Below are positions 20,398 to 29,229 of a stretch of 64,000 nucleotides of DNA, in pieces. How positions within the stretch are numbered: the first letter of the stretch is position 1; each line of letters begins with the position of its first letter. The notes beneath the pieces are model-generated. The model was given only the letters and a program-made list of their open reading frames with translations. It was not told the DNA's origin and did not search any database. The stretch comes from Variovorax dokdonensis (GTDB lineage: Bacteria > Pseudomonadota > Gammaproteobacteria > Burkholderiales > Burkholderiaceae_C). The stretch is taken from assembly GCF_030316895.1 (NCBI RefSeq), contig NZ_JASZYV010000003.1, positions 372,001-436,000 of the forward strand, in the 5' to 3' direction. The position numbers were made by a program, and so were the translations under genes.

Positions 20398-20886
20398 ATG
20401 AACGCGCCGACATCTTCAGCCACGCGCAAGGACTACTACGGCGGCGGCCTCATGATCATCGTGGGCCTGGCGGCCGCATACGCGGGCCTGAGCTACCACG
20501 TGGGAACGCCCGCGCACATGGGCCCTGGCTTCTTCCCGGTGGCCATCGGCGTGCTGATGGCCATCACCGGCGCCATCATTGCCCTGGGGGCACGCAACCA
20601 GCCCGACACCGGCAAGGAGCCGGCCGGCCACGGCCACGGCGACGGAATGCCTGACGTGCGGGGCGGCATCTGCATCATCCTCGGCGTGCTGGCCTTCCTG
20701 CTCTTCGGGGTCTATGGCGGACTGGTGCCTGCCACCTTTGCCATCGTCTTCATCTCGGCGCTGGGCGACCGCACCAACACCGTGGTGCAGTCGGTGCTGC
20801 TGGCACTGGCCATGTGCATGGTCGCCATCGTCGTCTTCTGGTGGGGTCTGCAGTTGCAGATGCCGCTGTTCCAGTGGGGGATGTGA
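20398..20886 (+). CDS. tctB: tripartite tricarboxylate transporter, small membrane subunit TctB
   Basis: 162 residues with four hydrophobic segments (about 15-35, 48-66, 90-118 and 128-150), the normal TctB size and layout. The characteristic HMGPGFFPVAIGVLM segment is at about 40-54. ATG 20398 is preceded by GGGAGG. TctB partners TctA in the inner membrane for secondary uptake of citrate-like or other carboxylates delivered by a periplasmic Bug receptor (TctC). No tctC is next to it; the receptor at 39.4 kb belongs to another locus. Confidence 0.92.
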   Translation: MNAPTSSATRKDYYGGGLMIIVGLAAAYAGLSYHVGTPAHMGPGFFPVAIGVLMAITGAIIALGARNQPDTGKEPAGHGHGDGMPDVRGGICIILGVLAFLLFGVYGGLVPATFAIVFISALGDRTNTVVQSVLLALAMCMVAIVVFWWGLQLQMPLFQWGM

Positions 20887-20889
20887 GCG

Positions 20890-22434
20890 ATGTCGCAAGC
20901 CTTGCATGACCTCTGGTTCGGCTTCGGAGTCGCCTTCCAGGGCTCCAACCTGATGTGGTCCTTCTTCGGCGTGCTGGTGGGCAACCTCATCGGCGTGCTG
21001 CCGGGGATGGGCGCGCTGTCGGCCATCTCGATCCTGCTGCCGCTCACCTATGCGATGCATCCGGTGCCGGCGATCCTGATGCTGGCGGGCATCTTCTACG
21101 GCTCGCAATACGGCGGCGCGATCGGCGCCATCCTGCTGAACCTGCCCTCGCATCCTCCGCATGCGGTGACCTGCCTGGACGGCTACCCGATGACACGCGC
21201 CGGCAAGGGCGGCACGGCGCTGGGCATCACGATGATCTCGTCGTTCTTCGCGGCGTCGGTCGGCATCCTGGTGATGATCTTCGCGTCGCCCCTGCTGGTG
21301 TCCATCGCCTTCAAGTTCGGGCCTGCGGAGATCTTCTCGATCATGCTTCTGGGCCTGCTGGCCGGCTCCACCATGTCGCGCGGCTCGCCGCTCAAGGGCG
21401 TGGCGATGACGTTGTTCGGCCTCTTGTGCGGCGTGGTGGGCACCGACGTGAACACCGGCAGCTTTCGCTTCTCGTTCGGCATTCCGGAGCTGAGCGACGG
21501 CCTGGAACTGGTGGCCATCGCCATGGGCCTGTTCGGCATTGCCGACTTCCTGCTCAACGTGAACCGCATGGCGGTCATCAGCACCGACACCAAGCTGCGC
21601 ATCCGCGACATGCGACCGAGCAAGGAAGAGCTGAAGGAAGCCTTCTGGCCGATGGTGCGCGGCACGCTGGTGGGCACGATCTTCGGTGCCATGCCGGGCA
21701 CCGGGCCGACGATCACCACTTTCATCGCCTATGCGCTGGAGCGGAAGGTGTCGAAGACGCCGGAGAAGTTCGGCACCGGCATGATCGCCGGCGTGGCCTC
21801 GCCCGAAGCCTCGTCGCACTCCAAGACCCAGGTGGATTTCGTGCCCACGATGAGCCTGGGCATTCCCGGCGACGCTGTCATGGCGCTGATCCTTGGCGCG
21901 CTGATGATCCAGGGCATCACGCCCGGCCCCCAGCTGATCACCGAGCATCCGGACATCTTCTGGGGCCTGATCGCCAGCTTCTGGATCGGCAACGCACTGC
22001 TCATCATCCTGAACGTGCCCATGATCGGCGTGTGGGTGAAGATGCTGCAGGTGCCCTATCGCTACCTGTACCCCTCGGCGCTGTTCTTCATCGCGGTGGG
22101 TGTCTTCAGCACGCAGAACAGCCTGTTCCAGATCTGGGAGGTGCTGGCGTTCGGCATCATCGGCGCGCTGCTGATCTGGCTGCGCTTTCCGGTCGCACCC
22201 ATCCTGCTGGGCTACGTGCTGGGGCCGATGGTGGAAGAGAACTTCCGCCGCGCCATGCTGCTGTCGCGCGGCAGTTTCGCCGTCTTCGTCGAGCGGCCGA
22301 TCAGCTGCGCCTTCATCGTCCTGTCGAGTTTGCTGCTCATCGGCGTGACCTGGTCGAACCTGCGCGGGCGAGCGCTCAAGAAGGTAGAGCGGCAGGCCGA
22401 CCGCTTGGGGACGGAGGCGGTGTCCGACGCCTGA
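20890..22434 (+). CDS. tctA: tripartite tricarboxylate transporter, large permease subunit TctA
   Basis: 514 residues, 3 bp after tctB. It is polytopic, about twelve membrane segments, with the two duplicated family signatures GNLIGVLPGMGALSAISILL (N-terminal half) and GTIFGAMPGTGPTITTFIAY (C-terminal half), and the YGGAIGAILLNLPSHP loop. This is the transporting subunit, driven by the ion gradient. Substrate is not readable; the adjacent TctDE-like system suggests a carboxylate. Confidence 0.95.
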   Translation: MSQALHDLWFGFGVAFQGSNLMWSFFGVLVGNLIGVLPGMGALSAISILLPLTYAMHPVPAILMLAGIFYGSQYGGAIGAILLNLPSHPPHAVTCLDGYPMTRAGKGGTALGITMISSFFAASVGILVMIFASPLLVSIAFKFGPAEIFSIMLLGLLAGSTMSRGSPLKGVAMTLFGLLCGVVGTDVNTGSFRFSFGIPELSDGLELVAIAMGLFGIADFLLNVNRMAVISTDTKLRIRDMRPSKEELKEAFWPMVRGTLVGTIFGAMPGTGPTITTFIAYALERKVSKTPEKFGTGMIAGVASPEASSHSKTQVDFVPTMSLGIPGDAVMALILGALMIQGITPGPQLITEHPDIFWGLIASFWIGNALLIILNVPMIGVWVKMLQVPYRYLYPSALFFIAVGVFSTQNSLFQIWEVLAFGIIGALLIWLRFPVAPILLGYVLGPMVEENFRRAMLLSRGSFAVFVERPISCAFIVLSSLLLIGVTWSNLRGRALKKVERQADRLGTEAVSDA

Positions 22435-22517
22435 GCGGGACTTGTCTTGGTCGGCACGCATCTTGCCGTTAGGATTTGGCCCCGAACATTCTGCCGGGCA
22501 AAAATCCCAGGTCGTCG

Positions 22518-23495
22518 ATGCCGCCAAGCCTTGTCCACACCCTGCTTTCTCGCCCGCTCGGCCTTCTGGCCCTCCTGACGGCGGGCACCATGGTCGCCAG
22601 TTCCGTCCAGGCGCAGGTCCTGAGCGGCCTGCGCCAGGCACGCATCAAGGATCACGCCGACGGCATCCTGTCGCTGATGGCCTATTCGGTGGTGCCCGAC
22701 CTGGCCTCCAGCAACCTGTCGATCAAGAACGGCGCGACCGAGAACCCCTCGGTCTTCATGACGCAGTTGGGCGGCGGCGACACCATCAGCAAGAGCATCC
22801 CGGTGTATCTGGAGGGCGCCATCGCCTACAGCCGCTACGACCCGACCTTCATCGCCAGCGCCGGCGGCGAGACGCGCACCTTTCCGACCCGCTGGAATTC
22901 GATCACCGGCACCGGCGGCATCGGCTACGACTTTCACATCACCGACGAATGGGTGATCCGGCCGATCTTCGATTTTTCGCTCGGCAAGGTGGCCAGCGAC
23001 CTGCGGGTGGCCCAGGCCTTCCTCAACTACCGGACCGACCTGGACCTGGACTTTCTGGACGGCGGGACCCTCAATGCCTACGGCCTGGGCGGCGCCGTCA
23101 TGCTGGACTGGGAGCACATCCGCACCAACTACCAGATCGACCTGGAGCTGCGCTACACGGACATCCGGCTGCGCACCTTCGGCAACACGTCCGCCGCGGT
23201 CGAAGGTGAGGCCTCGGCGCGCACCGCCAACGTGTACTTCCGCTACCGTGCGCCGACCGGCTTCTATTCGATGGGCCGGCCGTTGCGCTACGTGACCGAG
23301 TATTCCTACTCGCGCTACATGGGCAGCCAAGCGGAAGTCCTGGGCTTCAACCAGCTCAGCACCGTCGGTCTCGGCCTCGAACTGGACACCAGCAAGTACA
23401 ACCCCTTCTACGTGAGCCGCCTGCGCCTTGTCGCGCGCTATGTGTTCGGCAACAACGTCGAGGGCGTTTCGCTGGGGCTGGCGGCAAGCTTCTGA
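22518..23495 (+). CDS. solitary outer-membrane beta-barrel protein
   Basis: 325 residues from ATG 22518. A signal peptide (core LGLLALLTAGTMVASS) ends near VQAQ. The mature part is a series of amphipathic strands rich in Tyr, Gly and Asn, ending LGLAASF with C-terminal Phe, the barrel assembly signal. The spacing resembles the 'solitary outer membrane autotransporter-like barrel' group, an autotransporter translocator without a passenger. It starts 83 bp after tctA and could be an outer-membrane channel partner, but that is only positional. Confidence 0.75.
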   Translation: MPPSLVHTLLSRPLGLLALLTAGTMVASSVQAQVLSGLRQARIKDHADGILSLMAYSVVPDLASSNLSIKNGATENPSVFMTQLGGGDTISKSIPVYLEGAIAYSRYDPTFIASAGGETRTFPTRWNSITGTGGIGYDFHITDEWVIRPIFDFSLGKVASDLRVAQAFLNYRTDLDLDFLDGGTLNAYGLGGAVMLDWEHIRTNYQIDLELRYTDIRLRTFGNTSAAVEGEASARTANVYFRYRAPTGFYSMGRPLRYVTEYSYSRYMGSQAEVLGFNQLSTVGLGLELDTSKYNPFYVSRLRLVARYVFGNNVEGVSLGLAASF

Positions 23496-23525
23496 GCTTC
23501 GCGGCGCATCTGGCCCAATGAAAAA

Positions 23526-23553
23526 ACGCCCATGCCTTGGCGGGCATGGGCGT
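23526..23553 (-). terminator. intrinsic terminator of the PKD lipoprotein gene
   Basis: An 11-bp perfect stem (ACGCCCATGCC at 23526-23536, GGCATGGGCGT at 23543-23553) with a 6-nt loop. Read leftward it is followed by a run of T (the A-run 23521-23526), so it fits the gene ending at 23596. It may also slow rightward transcription from the barrel gene ending at 23495. Confidence 0.85.
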
Positions 23554-23595
23554 CTTGCGTCGAGGCTCGCCTGTGGGGCGAGCGCTCCAGGCCGA

Positions 23596-24681
23596 TCAGG
23601 GCGTGGTCGTCTGGATCTGGGCCATGACGCCGTAGGTCTCCAGGCCCACCCAGTCGGCACCGTTCTTCAGCACGTTGCTGGTCGTTGCGCCAGCCGTCGG
23701 CGAAGCCTTGGCGACTTCGTAGAGGCCGACGTTCAGCGAATCCCAGCCGCCGGTGGCGCCGATCGGCGTGGGGCCGTGGGTGCGCGTGTTGTATTCGACG
23801 GCGAAGCGGACCGCGTCAGGCAGCGTGACCTTCAGGCTGGCCATGTCGAAGACGATCTTGAAGGCGTAGCCGTTGTAGCACTTGCCGTCGCCGCCCTTCC
23901 ACTGCTTCGTATCAGCACAGGTCGCATCGGCGGTCGGACGATAAGGAATGGCGAATTGCTGGGTGCGCACGGCCAGTTCGTTGCCCATGTTGTCGAACAG
24001 GCGCAACGTGATCTCATGCGGGAAGCTGGCACCGACTGCTGAGGTGCAGGTGCCCAGGTTCCATTCGCCGCTTTCGCATGCCCAGCTGCTCATGCCGACG
24101 GTGACGCTGTCGAGAAGGCGCGGCACGTCCGCGGCCAACGTGACTGCCTGCCCGACGTTCTTGAACGAATAGGCTTCGGCGCCCACGCTGGGCATGTTGA
24201 ACGGGAACGTGGCCGGAATCGCATCGAAAGCGGCCGACTTCATCGCATCGACCGTCAGCTCGACCGTGGAAGCGGCGCTGTCGACCTTGCCGTCGTTGAC
24301 GATCAGGCTGAAGGTGTACGTGCCGGCCATGTCCGGCGTGAAGGTGGGTTCGGCGCTGGTGAAGCCGCTCAGTGCGGCGGTGCTGCCGTCCGGCTTGCTG
24401 GCCACGGTCCAGACGTACGTCAGGCTGTCGCCATCCGCGTCGGCGCTGGCCAGGCCGCTCAGCGAGACGGACTTGCCCGTCTTGCCCGTCAGGGCGGCGC
24501 CGGCGTTGGCAACGGGTGCCACATTGCCCTTCGGCGTGACCGTTTCGCTGGGCTTCGGGGTCTGGGTCGAGGTGTCGGTCGCGGCTGCGTTCGATCCTCC
24601 CCCGCCGCAGCCGACCAGAGTGGCGGCGACGAGCATGGCGAGTGCGGTGGACGAGGCTTGAATGGGGCGGAATTGTTTCAT
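23596..24681 (-). CDS. PKD-domain lipoprotein
   Basis: 361 residues. The N-terminus is a lipoprotein signal with lipobox L-V-G-C (Cys25), followed by a poly-Gly stretch and a Thr/Ser/Pro linker. Residues about 52-147 form a PKD/REJ-like Ig fold (VAPVANAGAALTGKTGKSV, then LTYVWTVASKPDGS and GTYTFSLIVNDG). The C-terminal 200 residues are unfamiliar and hold four cysteines (ACESG, GTCTS, ATCADT, GKCYN), suggesting disulfides. The protein is probably tethered to a membrane leaflet facing outward. Function unknown. The upstream region is unusually AT-rich and carries a hairpin over the ribosome-binding site. Confidence 0.85.
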   Translation of the reverse strand: MKQFRPIQASSTALAMLVAATLVGCGGGGSNAAATDTSTQTPKPSETVTPKGNVAPVANAGAALTGKTGKSVSLSGLASADADGDSLTYVWTVASKPDGSTAALSGFTSAEPTFTPDMAGTYTFSLIVNDGKVDSAASTVELTVDAMKSAAFDAIPATFPFNMPSVGAEAYSFKNVGQAVTLAADVPRLLDSVTVGMSSWACESGEWNLGTCTSAVGASFPHEITLRLFDNMGNELAVRTQQFAIPYRPTADATCADTKQWKGGDGKCYNGYAFKIVFDMASLKVTLPDAVRFAVEYNTRTHGPTPIGATGGWDSLNVGLYEVAKASPTAGATTSNVLKNGADWVGLETYGVMAQIQTTTP

Positions 24682-24683
24682 TG

Positions 24684-24717
24684 CCTAACGTTCTATATCT
24701 TTTGTTACAACGTTAGG
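24684..24717 (-). promoter_or_regulatory. 9-bp inverted repeat masking the ribosome-binding site
   Basis: CCTAACGTT (24684-24692) and AACGTTAGG (24709-24717) are perfect inverted repeats 16 nt apart in the leader of the PKD lipoprotein gene. In the mRNA the 3' arm ends two bases before the ATG and contains its only Shine-Dalgarno-like bases (UUAGG). A folded leader would therefore hide the start. It may equally be a DNA operator. The AT-rich surroundings contrast with the rest of the window. Confidence 0.5.
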
Positions 24718-24816
24718 AATTCTATGAATCCTTTCGTCTTAATAAATAAGACAAACAGGCCTTTTCGCCTATTCAGGTAGGAAACTTCTGCATTGGTGAG
24801 ACTTTTTTCCGTCTTT

Positions 24817-24855
24817 GTTGCCAGATGTCAACAGATAGCGGCAACATGACGTCAT
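24817..24855. promoter_or_regulatory. inverted repeat and 10-bp palindrome before the NarL-type regulator gene
   Basis: GTTGCC (24817-24822) and GGCAAC (24840-24845) are inverted copies, immediately followed by the perfect palindrome ATGACGTCAT (24846-24855). They lie 80-118 bp upstream of the regulator start at 24935. Candidate operator or promoter elements. Confidence 0.3.
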
Positions 24856-24934
24856 CAACACTGATGAGACTCGGCGCGCTTCGCATGCCGGCACAATGGC
24901 GGCGTCACATTTGAAAGACGTTTCTCGCCTCCTC

Positions 24935-25690
24935 ATGACCATGCCCGACACCGCCGCCATCCGCGTGCTGATTGCCGATGACCAGGCGCTGATCCGCCGG
25001 GGGATGGGCATGCTGCTGGATGCCGCGCCAGACATCGAAGTGGTCGGTCAGGCTGCCGACGGCGTCGAGGCCGTGGCGCTCGCCCGGCAGTTGCAGCCGG
25101 ACGTCGTGCTGATGGACCTGCACATGCCGCGCATGGGCGGCGTGCTGGCCACGCGCCAGATCACCGCCGCCCTGCCCCACACCCGGGTGATGGTGCTGAC
25201 CACCTTCGACCGCGACGACCTGGTCTTCGACGCGGTGCGGGCGGGGGCGCAGGCCTACCTGCTCAAGGACGCCTCCGAAAGCGAAGTGATCGACACGGTG
25301 CGCGCGGTGCACCGGGGCGAGTCGCGCCTGACGCCGCAGATTGCGCGCAAGGTGATGGACCAGTTCCGCCTGCTGGCCGATCGCATCGCGCATGAGCCCG
25401 AGCATCCGGCGGCAGTCGCGCCAGTGCCGGCGACAACATCCGGGGCCGTGGCAACGGACCTGCAAGCAGCCGAAGCCGGTACGCCCGACCCGTTGACCGA
25501 CCGTGAAACCGCCGTGCTCGAACTGATCGCCAAAGGCCAGAGCAACCGGCAGATCGCCACGGCGCTGCACCTGGCCGAAGGCACGGTCAAGAACCACGTC
25601 AGCCGGATCATGCAGAAGCTGCACGCCAACACCCGCACCGAACTGGCGGTGCTCGTGCTGGCACGCAACAAGCGCCAGCACGAAGTCTGA
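24935..25690 (+). CDS. NarL/LuxR-type response regulator
   Basis: 251 residues from ATG 24935 (an ATG two codons on, or 24896, are alternatives; no clear Shine-Dalgarno decides). Receiver: D15-D16 acidic pair, phospho-acceptor D61 in VLMDLHMPRMGG, Lys in LLKDAS. An Ala/Pro-rich linker leads to the LuxR helix-turn-helix (about 186-243: LTDRETAVLELIAKGQSNRQ, then LAEGTVKNHVSRIMQKL). The matching HisKA_3 kinase is most likely the one at 27403, on the far side of the oxalate/formate antiporter gene. Confidence 0.92.
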   Translation: MTMPDTAAIRVLIADDQALIRRGMGMLLDAAPDIEVVGQAADGVEAVALARQLQPDVVLMDLHMPRMGGVLATRQITAALPHTRVMVLTTFDRDDLVFDAVRAGAQAYLLKDASESEVIDTVRAVHRGESRLTPQIARKVMDQFRLLADRIAHEPEHPAAVAPVPATTSGAVATDLQAAEAGTPDPLTDRETAVLELIAKGQSNRQIATALHLAEGTVKNHVSRIMQKLHANTRTELAVLVLARNKRQHEV

Positions 25691-25695
25691 AAGCA

Positions 25696-25731
25696 ACACG
25701 GCGCGCAGCCCTTTCAGACTGCGCGCCGTGT
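25696..25731. terminator. strong hairpin between convergent genes
   Basis: A 13-bp perfect GC-rich stem (ACACGGCGCGCAG at 25696-25708 and its complement at 25719-25731) with a 10-nt loop, 5 bp after the regulator stop and 52 bp before the end of the convergent transporter gene. There is no T-run on either side, so it is an atypical terminator or transcript-end barrier serving both genes. Confidence 0.6.
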
Positions 25732-25783
25732 GTCGCGGCTAACGTTGCGCGCCCCGGTTGTCGACCGGGGGCACGAAGGCGGA

Positions 25784-27136
25784 TCAGCCTGCCGAAGCCA
25801 GGCCCTGCATGGGCTTGCGAGGCGGCTGCTCCTCGGGCGGTGGCAGCTTGGTGCCGGCCACATGTGCCGCCAGCATCGGCCGCAGGGCGACGATGGCCAG
25901 GAAGGCCGCGAACAGATCCAACCCCGCCACCGTGTAGAGCACGGTCGACCACGTGCCGGTGGCTTCCATCATCAGGTTGCCGAGCGGCACGAACAGCGCG
26001 CCGATGCCCTTCGCGCAGTACAGCACGCCGTAGATCTTGCCGATGTGCTTGGTGCCGAAGGCATCACCCGCCAGGGCGGAGAACAGCGAATACACCTCGC
26101 CCCAGGCCAGGAACACCACGCCCGACAGGATCAGGAAGGCCCACGGGTTGTGGCCGAAGTAGCCCAGCGCGATGATGCCCAGGCCCTCCAGCGTGAAGGC
26201 GATCACCATCGTCTTCTCGCGGCCGATGTGGTCGGAGATCCAGCCGAACAGGGGGCGCGAGATGCCGTTCATGATGCGGTCGAGCATCAGGGCAAGCGGC
26301 AGCGCGGCCATGGTGAAGAAGTACAGGTCGACCTTGAAGCTCTTGACGCCCAGATCCTGCGCGATCACGCCCAGTTGAGCCACCGCCATCATGCCGCCGG
26401 TCACGACGCACGAGAACATGAGCAGCATCAGCCAGAACAGCTTGGTGTGCAGCGCCTCCTTGAGCGTGTAGTCGCGGCGGCTTTGCGTGAGCTTGGCCGA
26501 CGCCGGGACCTTGGCGTTGGCGCCGGGCGAACGCAGGAACCAGGCGGCCACGAAGGCCAGCGAGCCCTGCAGGATGCCGAAGAACAGGAAGGCGCTCTGG
26601 AAACCCGACGATTCGATCATCGCCGCGATCGGCAGGATGGTCGCGGCCGAACCCGCGCCATAGCCGCCCGCCGTCAGGCCCACGGCCAGGCCGCGGCGAT
26701 CAGGGAACCACTTGAGCGCGTTGTTGATGCAGGTGGCGTAGATCGAGCCCACGCCGATGCCGCCGATGGCCGCACCGATGTAGAAGCCGAGCAGCGTCGT
26801 CGCCTGCGAGTTGATCACCCAGGCCACGCCGATGAAGATCGCGCCGAAGGCCACGATCAGACGCGGCCCGAACTTGTCGATGAAGTAGCCCTCGATCGGC
26901 GCCAGCCAGGTCTGCACCAGCACGAAGATGGTGAAAGCGATCTGGATCGATGCGCGCTCCCACCCGAACTTGCCCTGGATCTCGGGCACGAACAGCGTCC
27001 ATGCGTACTGGATGTTGGCGGTGGCGATCATGCAGACGATGCCGACGGCCAGTTGCAGCCAGCGGTTGTCGTACCAGCGCTGCGGCTGTCCTGACGATGT
27101 GCCGGCGTTGCCGTGCGTGAGTGGGGCGGTGGTCAT
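25784..27136 (-). CDS. oxalate/formate antiporter-like MFS transporter
   Basis: 450 residues, twelve membrane segments, major facilitator superfamily. The N-terminus RWLQLAVGIVCMIATANIQY with AWTLFVPEI matches the OxlT branch, as do QTWLAPIEGYFIDKFGPR and the small-residue helix GAAIGGIGVGSIYATCINNA. OxlT-type proteins exchange oxalate for formate across the inner membrane; close relatives carry other monocarboxylates. ATG 27136 has GGAG 11 nt upstream. It is divergent from the sensor kinase gene (27403) and convergent with the regulator gene. Specificity is an inference from resemblance. Confidence 0.85.
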   Translation of the reverse strand: MTTAPLTHGNAGTSSGQPQRWYDNRWLQLAVGIVCMIATANIQYAWTLFVPEIQGKFGWERASIQIAFTIFVLVQTWLAPIEGYFIDKFGPRLIVAFGAIFIGVAWVINSQATTLLGFYIGAAIGGIGVGSIYATCINNALKWFPDRRGLAVGLTAGGYGAGSAATILPIAAMIESSGFQSAFLFFGILQGSLAFVAAWFLRSPGANAKVPASAKLTQSRRDYTLKEALHTKLFWLMLLMFSCVVTGGMMAVAQLGVIAQDLGVKSFKVDLYFFTMAALPLALMLDRIMNGISRPLFGWISDHIGREKTMVIAFTLEGLGIIALGYFGHNPWAFLILSGVVFLAWGEVYSLFSALAGDAFGTKHIGKIYGVLYCAKGIGALFVPLGNLMMEATGTWSTVLYTVAGLDLFAAFLAIVALRPMLAAHVAGTKLPPPEEQPPRKPMQGLASAG

Positions 27137-27402
27137 GCGCTCATGTCTCCGTGCGTTGAGTGGAACCGGGAAGAACCGCGTCGTCGTGCCGTCGTGGCGA
27201 CCCTTGTCGGACTTGGTTCGCGTGTGGCATGCACTGTCTTCCCGAACGCCTGGCGGCGCGCCTGCCGTAAGTCACGCGCAGGATCGAGACAAACCCCAAT
27301 CACCTGGGGAAACTGCCCATGACGAAAGTCATTGGCCCATTGGTATTCATCGCGTTTGTCGCGAGGGCAATCACCCCGTGCCTTTGCGACAATGCGCCGC
27401 CC

Positions 27403-29229
27403 ATGACCTTCGCGCAGCGCATCGACCCACGCCGAAGCCTTGCCGCGGCAGTCGGCTGGTTGCTGATCGCGCTCGCCCTGTGCCTGGTGCTGGCGGCCAA
27501 CCTGTGGCTGCGCGGCTTCGTGAGGTCCACCTTGCTCGAACAGCACAGCCAGCGGCTGGAAGGCGCGGCCGAGCACGTGAGCGCCGAACTCGACACCGCC
27601 CTGCTGCTGCGCCTGCAGTCGGTCAGCGTGGTCGCCACCATGCTGTCGGAAGACGTTCAGAGCAGCGACAGCAACAGGCTGCGGCGTTCGCTGGAGGCGG
27701 TGCGCCGAAGCGTGCCCGATCTGATCTGGCTGGCCGTGACCGACGCCGACGGCTTCATCGTCGGTGCGACGGACGAAGCCGTCGTCGGCCAGAACATCTA
27801 CCAGCACGCCTGGGCCTCGCAGGGGCTGGACGCGGCCTGGATCGAGGAAGGCCGATCGCCGCGCGAGCACTTCCTGAAGTTGACCGCTCCGGTGAGCAAT
27901 GCCGACGGCGCCATCGTCGGCGTGGTGGCGGCGCACATCAACTGGCGATGGGTGCAGCAGATGGTGGCCAGCATCCGCGCATCGCCCGGGCAGTGGCTGC
28001 TGATCGATCGCGACGGCGTGGTGCGCGACGGACCGCCGGCGCTGGTGGGCCAACGCTGGCGCGAGGCCGGCGATCCGCTCACGCCTTTCGACCCACGCGT
28101 CGCCGGCCTGGGCAACGACGGCTCCGACCTGCCGTCGCGCATCCAGGTGCGGCGCCTCTTGAACAACCAGCCCTACATCATCGCCACACCACCGCTGGCG
28201 CCGGGCGGCACGCTGCGCCGGCTGGGCTGGCAGGTGGTGGTCATCGAACCGGTGGAAACGCTGGCGGCTTTTGCTTCTGCCATCGAGTGGCGCATCACGC
28301 TGGTCCTGAGCCTGCTGGGGCTGGGCATCGCGCTCGCGGGCGTTGCCGCCGCACGGCGCCTCACGCGGCGCGTCAGCGTCATCGCGCAATCGGCCGATGC
28401 GGTGCTTGCCGGAAGCGCCCACCGCATCGAAGTGCCCGAAGGCAGCGACGAGGCGGCACGCCTGGGCACCGCGCTCGACAAGTTGCTCGATACGCTGCGC
28501 CAGGAGCGCGACGAACTGCGACAGCTCAACGCCGAGCTGGACGAACGCGTGAAGCAGCGCACCTCGGAGATCAGCCGCCTGGCACAGGAATCACGCGACG
28601 CGGCCGTGGTGCGCGAACGCCTGCGCCTTGCGCGCGATCTGCACGACACGCTGGCCCATTCGATGATGGCGATGCTCACCGAGATCCGCGTGCTCAAGCG
28701 CCTGGCCATCGCGCGGCCCGAAGCCTTGCCCGATGAGCTGGTGCGCGCCGAGCAGGCCGCGCGCGACGGACTGGACGAAGCACGACGCGCCATCGACCAA
28801 CTGCGCAGCAACCCCGTGCGCGACATCGGCCTGGGCGCCGCACTGACCGATCTGGCGCGCAACTTGGCGGAACGCACCGGCATCTCGCTCGACTGCCGGA
28901 TGGCACCGCCGCTGTCCACGCTGGCTGCCGAGCCGGCCGAGACCCTGTACCGGATGAGCGAGGAGCTGCTGCGCAACATCGAGCGCCATGCCGGCGCACA
29001 GCTGGTCCGCATCAGCCTGCAGGTGGATGCCGAGGGCGTGCCCACATTGGAAATTGCCGACGACGGCATCGGCTTCGATCCCGAAGCGGGCCCGGCGGGC
29101 CACTACGGCCTGGTCGGATTGCGCGAGCAGGCGGAGGCGATCGGCGCGGAACTCGTCATCGACACCCAGCCTGGCGGCGGCACACGCACCGTTCTTCGCT
29201 GGGGACAGACGCAGGAAGTGAGCGTCTAG
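27403..29229 (+). CDS. sensor histidine kinase with extracytoplasmic Cache-like domain (HisKA_3 type)
   Basis: 608 residues from ATG 27403 (an upstream ATG at 27319 would add 28 residues). Membrane segments at about 16-36 and 285-310 enclose an outside domain of about 250 residues with a PDLIWLAVTDADGFIVGAT pattern typical of double-Cache sensors. A HAMP-like segment and coiled coil follow. The H-box RDLHDTLAHSMMAM gives phospho-His H414. The HATPase part ends with DDGIGFD and GHYGLVGLREQA. It fits the NarL-type regulator at 24935. The divergent gene is the oxalate/formate-type transporter, so small carboxylates are likely signals. Confidence 0.9.
   Translation: MTFAQRIDPRRSLAAAVGWLLIALALCLVLAANLWLRGFVRSTLLEQHSQRLEGAAEHVSAELDTALLLRLQSVSVVATMLSEDVQSSDSNRLRRSLEAVRRSVPDLIWLAVTDADGFIVGATDEAVVGQNIYQHAWASQGLDAAWIEEGRSPREHFLKLTAPVSNADGAIVGVVAAHINWRWVQQMVASIRASPGQWLLIDRDGVVRDGPPALVGQRWREAGDPLTPFDPRVAGLGNDGSDLPSRIQVRRLLNNQPYIIATPPLAPGGTLRRLGWQVVVIEPVETLAAFASAIEWRITLVLSLLGLGIALAGVAAARRLTRRVSVIAQSADAVLAGSAHRIEVPEGSDEAARLGTALDKLLDTLRQERDELRQLNAELDERVKQRTSEISRLAQESRDAAVVRERLRLARDLHDTLAHSMMAMLTEIRVLKRLAIARPEALPDELVRAEQAARDGLDEARRAIDQLRSNPVRDIGLGAALTDLARNLAERTGISLDCRMAPPLSTLAAEPAETLYRMSEELLRNIERHAGAQLVRISLQVDAEGVPTLEIADDGIGFDPEAGPAGHYGLVGLREQAEAIGAELVIDTQPGGGTRTVLRWGQTQEVSV

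Noticed and set aside
16184..22641. Long leftward open frames opposite the methyltransferase, two-component and tctBA genes
   Set aside because: They mirror genes with clear families, cross several gene boundaries, and have His/Arg/Gln-rich composition typical of reverse-frame translation.
23037..23495. tctA-linked barrel protein as a porin dedicated to the tricarboxylate transporter
   Set aside because: Only proximity supports it; an 83-bp gap and its solitary-autotransporter-like pattern do not establish a functional link.
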